Part shown: in pieces, positions 32,129 to 44,000 of the stretch
Layout: every line of letters starts with the position of its first letter
How positions within the stretch are numbered: the first letter of the stretch is position 1
Assembly: GCA_029717555.1 (NCBI GenBank)
Contig: JAMDHS010000015.1
Span: 186,001 to 250,000, forward strand
DNA: 64,000 nucleotides
Reading direction: 5' to 3'
DNA from: Peribolospora baueri
Lineage: Eukaryota; Basidiomycota; Peribolosporomycetes; Peribolosporales; Peribolosporaceae
Notes under the pieces: generated by a model
What the model was told of the DNA's origin: nothing
Seen by the model: the letters and a program-made list of their open reading frames with translations, nothing else
The model's database searches: none
Program-made: the position numbers and the translations under genes

Positions 32129-35025
32129 TCAGGTCAGACCTGGAACGGGCAGAGACGACGGAGAGCGAAATCGCGTGAGAGGCGCGCCGGCGGACATGGC
32201 TATATCCATTTCGACTCACCATTGCCCTGGCACTGGCTGAAGACGGGCAAGCAGCTGAGGTATCTGCACCATCGACACGCGTCGGCCGGATTGGCCGTGT
32301 CGTAAAAGTTTTTGGCGAGCGAGACAAAGAAGGCAATGGTGAGTGCGAGGGCGACGAGGCGGATGACCGAGATGGTGATGTGGTGGTTGCGCGACGGGTG
32401 GATAGAGGGGCAAAGGACGGCGCCGAGGAGGAGGCCGACTGCGAAACCGCCAATATGGGAGAAGCTGGCGAGTGACAAGGTAGCCATGAGATGGACGAAG
32501 CGGCGAGTGACAAGGTAGCGGTGAGATGCGAAGCGCTGACGACACGAACATACGGCGTGCCCTGGACTTACTTATCTAGTCCTGGCAAGAGACCGAGGGC
32601 GAGGCCGAGAAGGCTGATTACAATGGACCAGAAGAGCTGCAAAGCAAAGCGATCCAAATGTCAAATGCCACGTAGCCCGAGGCCGAAGGCGATGGAGGAG
32701 ACGAAAAGGCCAGATAAAGAAAAGAGGAACCTGCCGCACAAACGCAGGACCTAGCAAAAAGCGGACGGGACGGGACGATGAACGAGTGGTGCGGCTCATG
32801 GCTCACCTTTGTCGGCGCGCGCGGCTCCCACTTCCAGTTGTAGCACAGATCGACAAGTTCGACGCTGATGCTACTGTACATGGCGCCACTGGCGCCGACG
32901 GCGGGTTGGGCGACGAGAGAAAAGTTTCCGCCGAGGAGGAAGCCGCCGATTCCGGCTGCAAAGTAAATGATCAGGAAGGAGGGAGAGCCGATGAGGCGCT
33001 CTACGGCCGAGCAGAGGAGTAACTGAACGACCAAGTTGATTAAGATGTCTGTCGATGGAGTGAGCGGGTATGGCGAAGAACGAGGACGGAATGAGCGGGT
33101 AAGGAAAGGGAGGAGAAAGAGACGAGCGGAGCGACGCTTACGGATAAAACCGGCGTGTAGGAACTGGTGACCGCGAGAAAGGGATTAGAGAAGGTTAGGG
33201 AGATGAAAACGAAACGAAAGCGCCACCACGTCAGCCGAGGAGGACGGTCGCAACCAAGGAGGACGGTGGTCGGTACAAACGAGACAACCTCTCGAAAGCC
33301 TTACTCACGATCGGTACGACAAACCGCCAACCCTGATCAGGTACGCCGTTCTTGAACCCTCCGTTTCCGCAAATTTCCTCGAGACTGCAGAGCACGGGTG
33401 AAGTGGTCGAGGTTTGGTTGAGGCAGGGAAAATTGGTGGAGGGTGGCACGGATGGGGTGTAGCGCATGCACGGGGTGAAGCGGGCGCCGAGGTTGATGAG
33501 CATCTCCGAGGTAGGGCCGACCATTGGGTTGAACACAGGCTGGACGAGGAGGAGAAAGGAGAAAGGGTGAGATCCTTCTGAACGAAATACGAGGAGAGAT
33601 GAGGACTCCCGGGCTCACCTTTGTAGCGATGACCTGTCCGCTCTCAGCATTGCTCTTGACGAGCTCAATGATAAAGGCGATGACGAGCGCGACGCTGCGA
33701 GCGAGATGGCGATGTACGATGGTGGAAAACAAGGGTCAGATCTGGAGCGATGCCACTAACAGAGCACACGGCAACGCTGGAACGAGCAGAGCGAAAGCAG
33801 CTGGCTCCTAAGCGGAAACTCACCTGACGACCCAGGAAACGATTGGCCACCTCTGCCTGCCGATCCCCCTCCTCCTCCTCTCAATCTGCTGCTCCATGCT
33901 CCCGTCCCTTACCCCCATCCACCTCCCCGCACCCGCAGCTGCCGCGCCGCCGCCAAGACCGAATTTGCCCAAGAGGCCACTCGAAGCAAGCCCGCCTTCC
34001 TCGTCGGCGTACCGCTCAGCATCCCGCTTGGCGTACTCGGACGTCAGCGGGAAAGGATCGGCACCGGTTCCGCCTGCAGGGTGGCCATGGGAATCGAAGG
34101 AATCCCTGGGCCCATCGGCGTAAGAGAGCTCCTCGTACGGAAGCCTCTGCTCGCTCGCACCGCTGCCGCCGGTGGCCATCTCTGCGGCGGCGCCGACGAG
34201 GGGAACGTGCCCTGTGCTGGTGGTGGGCCCTCGCTCATGCGACAAGTGACTTGCGTCCATCCCAGCGCCGCCGGGAAGGTCGTGCATGGCGAACTCTTCG
34301 GACGCGTACGGGCGCGGGGTGTCCTCGGTGCCGAAAGAAGAGAACTGAGCGTGGCCGCCGACGTGACCGTCAGCGCCTCCACCGGGCGTCGGGACGGCGA
34401 AGGGGTCGTAGTACGCTCCAGGCACACTCCTCATCGGAGATTTCGAAGGCAGGGCGGGAGGCAAAGCGCGCTCCTCGATCGGGGAGGGATCGTACTTGCT
34501 CGGGCTGGAGGCGCTGGGGTGAGAGTAGATGGTTTCCTCGTTGGTAGCGACAGGGCTGACGGCGTGCAAGTCCATGTTCCCGGGCTTTCCCCGGGACAGG
34601 GCCCCGGGGGCGGGCATGGGCGTGGGCGTGGACACGGACTTGGTGGGTAGCGAGGGCAGCATGGGCAGAGCGGCCTCGCCGGGGTACCTTCCGTCCTGCT
34701 GTCGGCGCCCGGAAGGGGAAGCGGGGCGAGAGCCGACGGCGGAGACGGAGTCGTGAGGCCATATGGTGCTCACCGTCGGGTTGCGGTTCAGGTCTGCGCC
34801 CAAGGTGGAGCCCAGGTTGCTGTCTGCTGGCTCTTCGAAGATGGGCGCGGCTCCAAAGGGCGAGGCGGACGAGGAGGAAGGGCTTCCGCCGGAGTGGAAG
34901 GTGTAAGAAGGCGGCTGGGTGGAAAAGGAGGCGGAGGGATCGGTGTGGTGGGAGGCCGACTGGCCGGGGGCGTAGAGGGCAGGGAAGTCTCCGGCAGACT
35001 CCTGTCGGCGAGGATAGCCCGCCAT
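32129..35025 (-). CDS. rhomboid family intramembrane serine protease with long disordered N-terminus
   Basis: Exons: 35025-33824, 33694-33619, 33539-33309, 33163-33142, 33048-32807, 32636-32572, 32464-32220, 32139-32129; about 697 residues. Residues 1 to about 385 are disordered Ser/Pro/Gly/Ala sequence, followed by a basic RRRRGIGRQRW and the first membrane segment. The rhomboid core shows the FLHAGFIHILINLVVQLLL segment, the catalytic serine in VGASGAMYS (Ser564) and the catalytic histidine in FSHIGGFAVG (His616). It has the ER/Golgi or plasma-membrane secretase-type layout with a Cys-containing lumenal loop (FTPCMRYTP, NFPCLNQ, CSLEEICGN) and no mitochondrial presequence. Exon 4 is 22 nt. 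The 3' end is uncertain: without the last intron the frame stops at 32200. An in-frame ATG at 35103 would lengthen the N-terminus. Confidence 0.88.
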
Positions 35026-35718
35026 GGCGAGGGTGGTAGGAGGGCGGCGAGATGATGGAGAAGACGGTGACGATGGAGGCGGCGCGAGGGCAAGCGAAGG
35101 CAAGCGCAGACAAACGGAGTGACGGGGGTGTGAGAGCGGAGGAAAGCAGAGCGACCGGACGTCGTGGGTGTGGGTGTGAGTGTGGCCGTGGCTGTGGTGG
35201 TGGTCGTGATGGTGGTGGTGGTGGTAGTCGTCGCCGTCGTCGTCGTCCGAGTCGTCGAGAAGTTGAATTCCGTCTTGCAGCGCCTCACTAACTACGCTAC
35301 GCGTCCGCAGCGGGCTCAGATCAACGTGGCGTTACTACTGCCCGTCCCCAGCAGCCAGACCTGTCCTCTGCCTACCAACACAACCCTGTCTCGCTATGCT
35401 ATGCTGCGATACGTTACGCTACGTTATATCCCAGCGATAGCCGGTCGATGCCCACTGGACTGAAGCGCTCTCCACTGGACAGCCACCATCTGACGGTTGT
35501 GCGTCTCAGTAGACGCTGAATGGAGTCGCCTGCTGCGGTCGTCGAGGCGGTGTGCTGCGGCACGTCTGTCTGCACGTGATCACTGCGCTTTCGACTCGTC
35601 CGTGGGCGATGATGACGGACGGTGGATCGAAGGAGGACAGACGACGGTCGCTGGACGCTGACCTAGCCCCGTCGCATCGCAACACGACGTCCGCCCGCCC
35701 TTGTTCCCCCTTCTCACC
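35026..35718. other. bidirectional promoter region, rhomboid gene / LSM6
   Basis: 693 bp between divergent starts. It contains a GTG/TGG-rich simple repeat at 35164-35259 close to the rhomboid start. A palindrome-like GCTATGCT / ACGTTACGCTACGTT patch lies at 35395-35430. No coding segment is convincing. Confidence 0.55.
35164..35259. repeat. GTG/TGG-type simple repeat grading into GTC repeats
   Basis: Imperfect trinucleotide and hexanucleotide repeat (GTGGGT, GTGGTG, then GTCGTC). It is probably in the 5' leader of the rhomboid gene. Confidence 0.75.
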
Positions 35719-36405
35719 ATGTCCGACACCGACAGCACACCGACCGCGGCGGCGGCCGCACCAGGAGCGGGAGCGGGACCCACGAAGGGCTCTCCCAACG
35801 ACTTCCTCAAAGGTGAGTGTCGCCGGTTTCGCCAGGCATGGCTTTCCCTCGGTGGATGAGACGCCCGCTCATCTCTTTTTTTGGTTTGTCTTCTTCCGCT
35901 TGCTTCACTCTCCTCGCATCCTTTCCCCTTCAAGGCGTCATCGGAAAGCAAGTGGTCGTGCGACTTAACTCGGGCGTGGATTACCGAGGTGCGTCGCTCG
36001 CTCGCAGTCTGCCCGCGTCACCCCCCTTCCTTCTCTTCATCTATCTCACCACCGCTTCCTTCGGGGCTGTATCGACGCGTTGACAGGCGTGCTGTCCTGT
36101 CTGGACGGGTACATGAACATTGCCCTGGAGCAGACGGAGGAATACGTCGACGGGGTGCGCAAGAACAGCTACGGTGACGCGTTCGTGAGGGGCAACAACG
36201 GTGCGTTCTGTGTCCGCGTCCGCGTCCAGAAGTGCGTTGTTGGTTTGCGACTGACCACCATCGCGTCCCGTCCTGTCCTGTCTTGTCTTGTCTTGTCTTG
36301 TCCTGTCTTGTCCTGTCTTGTGCTGTCCCCGTCCCGTCGCGTGAATGCGTGCTCGTTCGGCTGTGGATGATGCCACATGCAGTCCTGTACATCTCTGCGC
36401 TATGA
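35719..36405 (+). CDS. LSM6: U6 snRNA-associated Sm-like protein Lsm6
   Basis: Subunit of the Lsm2-8 ring on U6 snRNA and the Lsm1-7 ring in mRNA decay. Four exons: 35719-35812, 35935-35988, 36087-36200, 36383-36405; 94 residues. After an Ala/Gly-rich N-terminal extension of about 22 residues, the Sm1 motif reads GVIGKQVVVRLNSGVDYRGVLSCLDGYMNIALEQ across three exons. The Sm2 motif is the short block GDAFVRGNNVLYIS. The last exon codes only the closing beta strand (LYISAL). Intron 3 carries a TGTCT/TGTCC pentanucleotide repeat. Length without the extension matches yeast Lsm6. Confidence 0.95.
36271..36328. repeat. (TGTCT/TGTCC)n pentanucleotide repeat in LSM6 intron 3
   Basis: About eleven near-perfect pentanucleotide units that keep the intron pyrimidine-rich. 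The repeat lies about 55 bp upstream of the CAG acceptor. Confidence 0.9.
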
Positions 36406-37345
36406 CGCTACATACTGAATGATGAGAATAAGGGCCGCTCGTCACCAAAGCTTCGCTGAGCTCCAGGGAGGAGGAGATGCTTGCGGCCGTGAGCCGGAGC
36501 CGTGGTCTGTCTTGTCTGCCTTAACGAGATGAACGAGATGAGCGGAAAATGAAGCAACGTCTTTTTCGGTTCCTGCCAGTCCTTCCGGGCGGCCGGCTCG
36601 CTCGGGTTTAGATTCGGAGAAGTTGTGGATGCGATCTCGATTTGATCTGTTTTGATCCGTGCGAGCTCCTCCGTCCGTCTTGCTGTTCCTTTCTTTCTTC
36701 GTGGCTCGCCGTCGACATCGTTTCCGACCGAGGTTCTTCTTGTCTACCACTTCGCGCACCTTCCCCATAGCATCCCTTTTTTTCTTGTACGATCCCGCTC
36801 GTCGCTGTCGCTCTCGCCAAAGCCCTGGAAGGTCGGCAGCCGTAAGCCGTGATGAACCGACCGTCGTCCGCCCTGCTCCGCAGCGGGTGAGTAAATAAGG
36901 CAGCATCTCCGGTGCCTTCCGACCTGCTCGCCGAAACGTGACGTCGTCTTGCTCTTCTTCTTCCACTCCCTCTCTCGCCCTCCGCCGAGCCAAGTCACTC
37001 CGGGCAGCGTCGACGGCTCACCACCTTCTCCCTCCGACCCCTCCCCCGTTCGCCGCTCGCCTTGGCCGTGTCGTCGACGCCATCCCGACTCACTGGTGAG
37101 CACGAGACGCCGCACGCCGCGCTCGCCGCGTCTTCTCCCAATGGCACCGGCGGCTGCCGTCGTCCCGTTCCTGAAATATACTCACCTCTTTACCTCTTTA
37201 CCTCTTTACCTTCCACCTCTTCACCTCTCTCTTCGCTTCCTCCCTCGTCCCTCCCATCGCCCAAGCACCACCCCGTCTCACCATCTACGCCCGCTCCTCC
37301 TCCTCCTCCTCGCGACCCCCTCGCCTCGCTCCCTTCCGCACCGAC
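36406..37345. other. intergenic region LSM6 / carbonic anhydrase
   Basis: 940 bp between two + strand genes. The second half is CT-rich, as in other leader regions here, and a CACCTCTTTAC-type repeat lies at 37183-37230. Frames on both strands are low-complexity. I see no gene. Confidence 0.55.
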
Positions 37346-38253
37346 ATGACCTCCTCCAACTTCCCCTCCCTCGCCTCCCTCCTCGAGCGCAACGCCGCCT
37401 GGGCCTCCCGGACGTCCAAAGAGGACGCCCCGCTCCTCGAGAGCTGCGCACGAGGACAGGCGCCCAAGGTGCTCTGGATCGGATGCGCAGACTCGAGGGT
37501 GCCCGAGACGACCGTTCTCGGCGCCAAGCCAGGCGAGGTCTTTGTTCACGTGAGCGCCCGCGCGTCCCCGGCCACCCTTACAAAAAAAAAAGTATCTGAC
37601 CGCCTTCGGCCGTCTCGTTGTGCAGAGGAACATCGCCAACCAGGTCATGCTCGACGACGACAACGTCACTTCTGTCCTCACCTACGCCGTCGAAGCCCTC
37701 GGCGTGGAGCACAGTGAGTTTGGCGGGCGGGTGATCGCGGATAGATAGATAGATAGATAGATTGGATGGCTTTTTCTGAACCCCTCTCCCCCGCCGCGTC
37801 GCCGCCAGTCGTCGTCGTCGGCCACACCTCGTGCGGCGGCGTGAACGCAGGCATCGAGGGCAAAGCCGCCTCCTCCACCTCCTCCCTCGGCCGCTGGCTC
37901 ACCCCGCTCACAAACCTCGCCAAGCGCGTCGCCTCCGACTCTGGCAAGACCGGCAACGACCTGGCCGCGGCGGTCACGGAGGCCAACGTCCGTCTCCAGG
38001 TTGACAACCTCGTTCAGAATGAGATTGTGCAGGCGAATTGGAAGGGAGAGGGCGCGAGCCAGTTTCCTCACAAGGTCTGGGTTCATGGGTGAGTCGAGGA
38101 GGCCAGGACCCAAGCCGAAGCCATCTCCTTCGCCTCCTTTCTCACTCGTCTCGTCTCCCTTTCCGCGGTCGGCTGCCCGCCCCAAACAGCTGGGTCTACG
38201 ACGTCGCGACCGGTAAACTCACCGACGTCGGCGCCACCCGTGGCCCTCAGTGA
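37346..38253 (+). CDS. NCE103: beta-class carbonic anhydrase
   Basis: Zinc enzyme making bicarbonate from CO2 for carboxylases and CO2 signalling. Four exons: 37346-37549, 37626-37713, 37809-38088, 38190-38253; 211 residues. The zinc ligands C47, H103 and C106 and the catalytic pair D49/R51 are visible in LWIGCADSRVPE and VVVVGHTSCGGV. RNIANQV and the helix SVLTYAVEALGVEH follow the first motif. The C-terminal block reads VQANWKGEG, then VWVHGWVYDVATGKL. It begins directly with the catalytic fold and has no long presequence, so a cytosolic location is likely. Intron 2 contains a GATA tetranucleotide run. Confidence 0.95.
37740..37761. repeat. (GATA)n microsatellite in carbonic anhydrase intron 2
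   Basis: About five perfect tandem copies of the tetranucleotide inside the intron at 37714-37808. Confidence 0.85.
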
Positions 38254-38515
38254 GGGTAGAACGTAGGGTAGGCTAGGGTAGGCGTCTTTATGTTATGCCC
38301 CTCGAGCAAACGTGGACGTCTCCGCTACGGAAGAGAAAGCGAGCCGGCGGGTTCTGCCAGCTGCCAGTCAGGAGTGTCTACCGTCCGACGCATCCGTCTC
38401 CACTTGGGACAATGTCATACATACATAGACCGCGGGTACCTCTCCATGTAAGAGAGAAAGAGAAGTGTGGACAATCTCTAATATTAATAACGGCCACCGT
38501 CCCGTCTCCTATCGA

Positions 38516-40347
38516 TCATGCAAAGCTCCACGCGCCCAATCCCGCCATGACACCCGACACCTCGTCCGCGCCGACCCGCTTCAGCTCGTCCAGCAGCCCG
38601 TCGTCGGCGTCGGCGTTGCGCGGTACGGCCATGCCGAAGCCCGCGCCGCCGACGTTCGACTCGTACACTGTGAAGTAGTGCGAGTGGAGCGTGGCGACCA
38701 ACGATCGTACTTCGGCTTCTGGTACCGCTGGGAAGGGGTGCCGGTGATGGTGGTGCGTGGCGGTCAACAGAATAAAACATCGGGTAAGCTCCTTAAAACA
38801 CCCAGTTCGGACCACCGCGTCTCTTACCATCGGGCACGAGGACGATCCCACAACCTCCACCGCCAGCGCCCGTCAGTTTGGCCTTCAAGCCGAGTCGACC
38901 ACCGTCGTCGTGCTCCTTGACCAGCGCGCGCATCTCCTCGAGGCGCGGGTGAGAGACTTGAAGAGACGCTAGCAGCGCGTGGTTTCGGTCCATCAGCGCC
39001 TGCATGTTCGTTTCGTGAGAAAAAAAAATATTTGAACCAACGGGTCCTCCTCGAAAAGCCGGCACAGACGATGATGCAAAAATCGCCCACTCACCCCGAG
39101 CCTCTCGGTCAATTCCGCTCTCGACAGCTTGGCGTCCGAGAGCGCCTCGACCGCCTTCTCGCTCAGCGAGTGTATTTCGTCCAACGCCGCGTTCGCCCGC
39201 CCTGGCTCGTTGGCTTTTTGCTCGCCCACTTTGGCCACGAGTGCCTTTGTGTCGCGAGGGACGCGTGTGTCGACGAGGAGGAAGCGGAGCGATTTGAAGC
39301 TGGCAGGCAGGACGGCGCAAGTCGGGTCGGGTCAGCTGGCCGAGTCGGCTCTTCAAAATGATCAGGACCAGCTGGCCGGTGAGAGAGCTCACCCCTTGAG
39401 CAACCGAACCTGCGCCTCCCGCCCTTCCTCCTTATTGGCCCTCACAAAGCTCAATGCCCCGCCATGCGTGCTCATCAGGTTGTCGATCCCCGAAGGGTTG
39501 CCGTGTATCACCTTTTCGCCCACGAACGCCCACGCGTTCACCAGGGCGGCGGAGGGAGCGGAGATGGTGGGGCCGGCGCCAGCGTGTTCGTGGTCGTGGC
39601 CTGCCGCGGGAAGGGGGACGTGAGAGTGGGAGAGGAGGATCGAAGAGGCTAAGCAGACGGAGAAGGCCGAGGAGGAGCCGAGGCCGGCCGAGCGGGGGAG
39701 GGAGGCGCGAAGGAGGAAAGTCTGGCCGAGGCTGCGAGAAATCGTGACGGGTGTTGGGACGGGTGGGGTCATACGACGGACAAGAGCGACGGCAACTCCA
39801 CTCACCGGGTATCCCCTTTGGCCAAATTCATGTACAACACCAAAAACGCACACGCGGCCGTCTCCAGCGTCTTCCTCCTCTCCTCCTCGGCCACGCCCTC
39901 GAGGGAAAGAAGAACGAGGTCGTCGATCCTCTCCAGCAGCTTCTTCTCCAGGGCGAACGTGTCTGGCTGGAGGTCTGTAAAGCTGGCGGGCGAAGGGTGG
40001 CGTGGTACGAGATCCCAAGGGAGGGTCGAGAGAGGCCAGGAGTGAGAGAAGCCAATGTCGGGCAGGTGGAGGGTGACGGCGGAGGTGGTCGCTGGGAGGA
40101 CGAGACCGTAGCAGCGGAGGTCCAACGAGGCTGCCACCGCCGTCTGGGCGGAGATAGAAGAAGTACGGGCGAGCGTCGTGATGGTGATCAGCTGCCGCCG
40201 ACAGTGGTAGGCGCTACGCTGAACGGGCCGACTCACCTTGCCGTGAACGACGGCATGCTCGCCATACAAGATGATCTTGCCCGGCGCGCTGACGAGCAGC
40301 GGCTGGCTAGCGTCCAGGAAGCGCGGTCGCGGCTGAGCGTGCGTCAT
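38516..40347 (-). CDS. ERG12: mevalonate kinase
   Basis: GHMP kinase that phosphorylates mevalonate in isoprenoid and sterol synthesis, in the cytosol. Six exons: 40347-40237, 40143-39806, 39731-39393, 39299-39095, 38999-38828, 38727-38516; 421 residues, phases closing. Motif 1 is LVSAPGKIILYGEHAVVHGK. The ATP loop is LPRSAGLGSSSAFSVCLA. The catalytic region HGNPSGIDNLMSTHGGAL follows, and motif 3 is AKLTGAGGGGCGIVLV, then YESNVGGAGFGMA near the end. Length is near yeast Erg12 (443). Divergent from the 976-residue unknown gene, 745 bp away. Confidence 0.95.
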
Positions 40348-41092
40348 TTCAACGTCGTCCGGGCCGCTGGGTGGAGAGAAAATGAGTGTGGGTAGGATTG
40401 GGGGTAGGTTGGGTTGGGTATCTAGAGAAGTAAAGTAGATGGACGACCTCCTCCTCGCCAGCCGCCGCCGCTGTCGGTGCCTGGGCCGGGAAGGACGTCC
40501 AACTTGCCGCAGCTGCCGCTCGCGTTAAATGGACCGCGGACCGCGGCCGGCCGCAGCACCAGCGGCGGTGTATTGCGCACGTGACGGACGACGATGACGA
40601 CGACGCCGCTTCACCGCAGCTCGAAGCTTCAACGACGCCCTGGCGAGCTACGTTGTCGAGCATGGCCTCGACGGCTCGGTCAGCAAGCAGACGAGCGAGA
40701 GTGCTTCCCTCTCACCCTTTCGCCTCGATCCGGCGTGCTCGCTCTGCGCTTGTTGCGATGGCCGTTTGGAGGTCGGCCACTGCCGACTGCGAGTGCCTGT
40801 TCTTTCGTTTTGTATGACGATCAGAGGGCTCTTTACCGCTTTCCTCCGATGATAAGGCTGGTCGCTAAAAGATTGCATGCACTTCCATGAAATGTCGGAG
40901 GCGAGGCGGAACGAGACGCACGCCGCCGCCGTCAGATCGAGCGAGGCGAACGAACGGGATGTGATGTGATCGCCGGCGACTCCGGATTGCCGCAGAGCGC
41001 GCCCAGCTCCAACCAAACACAGCCTGCTCCTCTTTCTGACGTCGTCGGCTATGCTATGCCTGTTGGCTAAACCACCACCGCCCCCATCAACC
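40348..41092. other. bidirectional promoter region ERG12 / unknown gene
   Basis: 745 bp between divergent starts. Short frames on both strands lack conserved motifs, and I can name no specific regulatory site. Confidence 0.5.
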
Positions 41093-44000
41093 ATGGCCCC
41101 CACCTCGCCGCCGCTCTCCATGCCTGTCGCCCAGCTTCCCGTCCTACCTCCTTCTCCTAACCGCACGTCTCCTCGCCAACACAACTACTCCACACAACGC
41201 GCATACCCCATGCTCACGCCCATGCCCATGCCCGCCGACGCTCCCGGGCCAACCTCTTCGTCGCCTGACTTCTTCGCTACCCTTCCCCGAGGTCGGCTTC
41301 ATCGCCCCGCCGCCATCGGCCGACCTGCTTCGGTGCCCAGCGCCGCCTCGGGCGACCAGACCTGCCTCGGTGCCCTCCCAGCCGCCTCCACCAGCTCCCT
41401 TCTCCGACCCGCCGCGCCCGGGCACGACCACGACCACGACCACGACGACGACCGCGAGAACGAGTGCGGCAAGGAAAAGGGCAAGGAAAAGGAAAAGGGC
41501 AGGGGCCTCCTCCGTTGGGGCCGGCGGGCGGGCAGGACCGGCGGCGCTGCGCCCGTCACGGAGGTGGGAAAGCAACCTGCGCGTCCATCTCAGTCTGGAA
41601 AGCAACCTGCGCCTCCATCCCAGCCTCTCCACGACACCGCCGCCCCCAACCACTCGGCCGACAACTGCTCCGTCTGCGTCGACCGAGCGCTCAAACGGGC
41701 CATCGCCCTATCCGAGTCCGAGTTCCAGCTCCAGCAGGCCATCGAGGCTAGCGCGCGGGAGGAGGAGGAAAGGATGCTGGCGGAGAGCGTGAGGGAGGCG
41801 GAGGAGGATCGAAAATGGAGAGAGGCGATGCGACGGGAAGAGGAGGAGAGGTCGATTCGAGAAGCCATACGGCGGGAGAGGCAGGAGAGGCTCCACAACC
41901 GCCACCATCGCTCCACCCACCACCGGGCCGACGACGAGTCCGACCGGCGCCTCCATGCACGAGAGGAGGAAGACTTCCAAAAAGCGTTGAGGCTCAGCAT
42001 GATATCCGTCCCGCCTCCACGCTCCCATCACACCGACGCGCCTGTCTCAGCCTACCCGTCCACCTCCCAACCGCCGCGGTCGTCGCCTGGCCCCGTCGAG
42101 AGCTCGGCTAGGCCCCTCACTTTTCCGCCCAGCTCCCCGCCTCATGCATCTTCGTCGGCTGCAGCCGGGCTGGACTCGCAAGCAGCGCTCCAAAGTCGAG
42201 ACCCCCTTGAAGGCTTTGACGATCTTCGGGTCGACGACGCCCAGCCGTCCGAGAGTCCACCCCCTTATCAGTCGTCAGACCCCTCGGGGCCCCCCAGGGC
42301 GCCCTCTAGTTCTGCCCGTCCCGCTTCCCCTCAGCCACCGCCCGTCCCACCGAAGGGCCCATCCGCTTCTGTCTTGTCATCCTCCGCTCTTCCATCGCAT
42401 CTTCGCCCGTCGTCGCAATGTGACGCACCATCGACGTCACTGACCGCCAGCCCGACCGCGGATGTCGACGGGTCTGTAAGGCCCATTCGGCCGCTCCCAC
42501 CTCCGCCGGCAGGTGCGCCCACACAGGGAGCGTTTCCTACCGACGTGCTCGGTGTGCTCCTTGCGGCTAGCGCGCTTTCTGATGTTCCCGCAGGATCATC
42601 GCCTGAGCCCAGGGCCAGCGAGACCGACGAACCGACTTGCGACGACTCTGCGTACGTGGAGGAGCTTCGGGACGACGAAGATCCATTTCGAGATCCCGAC
42701 TCGGATGAAGATTATTCGCCATGGTCGGAGACGCGTCCAAATACCGGCGATGCTTCGCCCGCCGCTACCACGGCATCCTTCGAACAGCTTCCGCATCTCA
42801 CCCCTTCCGCCGACGCCGATCGACGAGAGCGCACGTCCAGTATCGCCAGCGCCTCCGTCTCCGTCTCCGTCCTCGCTTCTGCGACGCTCCAGAGTGTCGA
42901 GCCGACCACCTCGTCCCTTCCGACGGAGGAACAGGAGCGGCCGGTGACCGCATCCGGCACGAGCCAGGACGCTAGCGCGAGCGTCACCATGGAATCGCCT
43001 CCCGCGTCCACCCTGGACGTGACGGCCGCCGCCGGTCTGACGTCGCCTGACTCGACCGCTGCAGCCGGCGACGAAAGCGGCAGGGCGATGGACGAAGGCT
43101 TGCACTCCCAGCTCGCGGCCGAGTACGGGCCGGAGAGCACATCGGCTAGCGCCGCTCGCGTTCTCTCTTGCACGCGCTTCTCCTACGCGAGAACGCCTTT
43201 TACCTACACATCCCCCACGTCGACACCTCTCCCCGAGTCGCGATCCGGTTCGCCTGTCGTTTCCACCTTTCCTTCGGTCATCTACCTCTCCTCGTCCGCG
43301 CGCGCCGAAGCGGAGACGGCGGAGACGGGCGCGGGCGTCGACCCTAGCGCCCTCGGGCACCGTTACTTCTGCATTGCTACCACCACGTGGCGGAATCTGT
43401 TAAGCACGCTCACCTACTTTGGCAACACGCGCATCGAGGGCGCAGCACGGGAGATCGCAGAGGCAGAGGGGGAGGACCTTCGTCTGGGCGTAGAGCTCGA
43501 GTTCTCTCCTCACTTTGACGTCGCGACCGGTGGAGCGATCAAGAACGCGGTGAACTTGACGGGCAAGGAAGGCAACCCGGTCGTGGGACTGTGCCTCTCC
43601 TTGGCCCAAAAATCCTTCCTCGCTCGACACCCGGACGGACCGGGAGTGCCGCGCACGGTGGGCGACTCGAACCGTAAATTCGTTTCCTTGCCCCGCGCGG
43701 CACCGGCGCTGCCCATGACGCTCACCGCGCTCGTGCAGCACCTCCACGCGGCGCACATCTCCAGCGCTGCCTGTCCGACGACGAACATGAGCGCATATTA
43801 TAGCTCCAAGGCGCTCGCGGTCGCGATCGACAAGACCGGCGGGGGAGGGTTCGATTTACGGGACGAGCCTGGCGTGGAGGGGGAGGACGAAGGTGGGATG
43901 ATGAAGAGGCTCAAGGAGAGGGTGGGACAGAGGTGGGCGAAGAAGGCCGGCCCTGGGAGAGGTGGCGTTGACGAGGTGAGTGGGGCTGAGCAGGCGATCA

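Noticed and set aside
36442-36993. 183-codon minus-strand frame upstream of the carbonic anhydrase gene
   Set aside because: Highly charged low-complexity text, no motif, no plausible splice extension.
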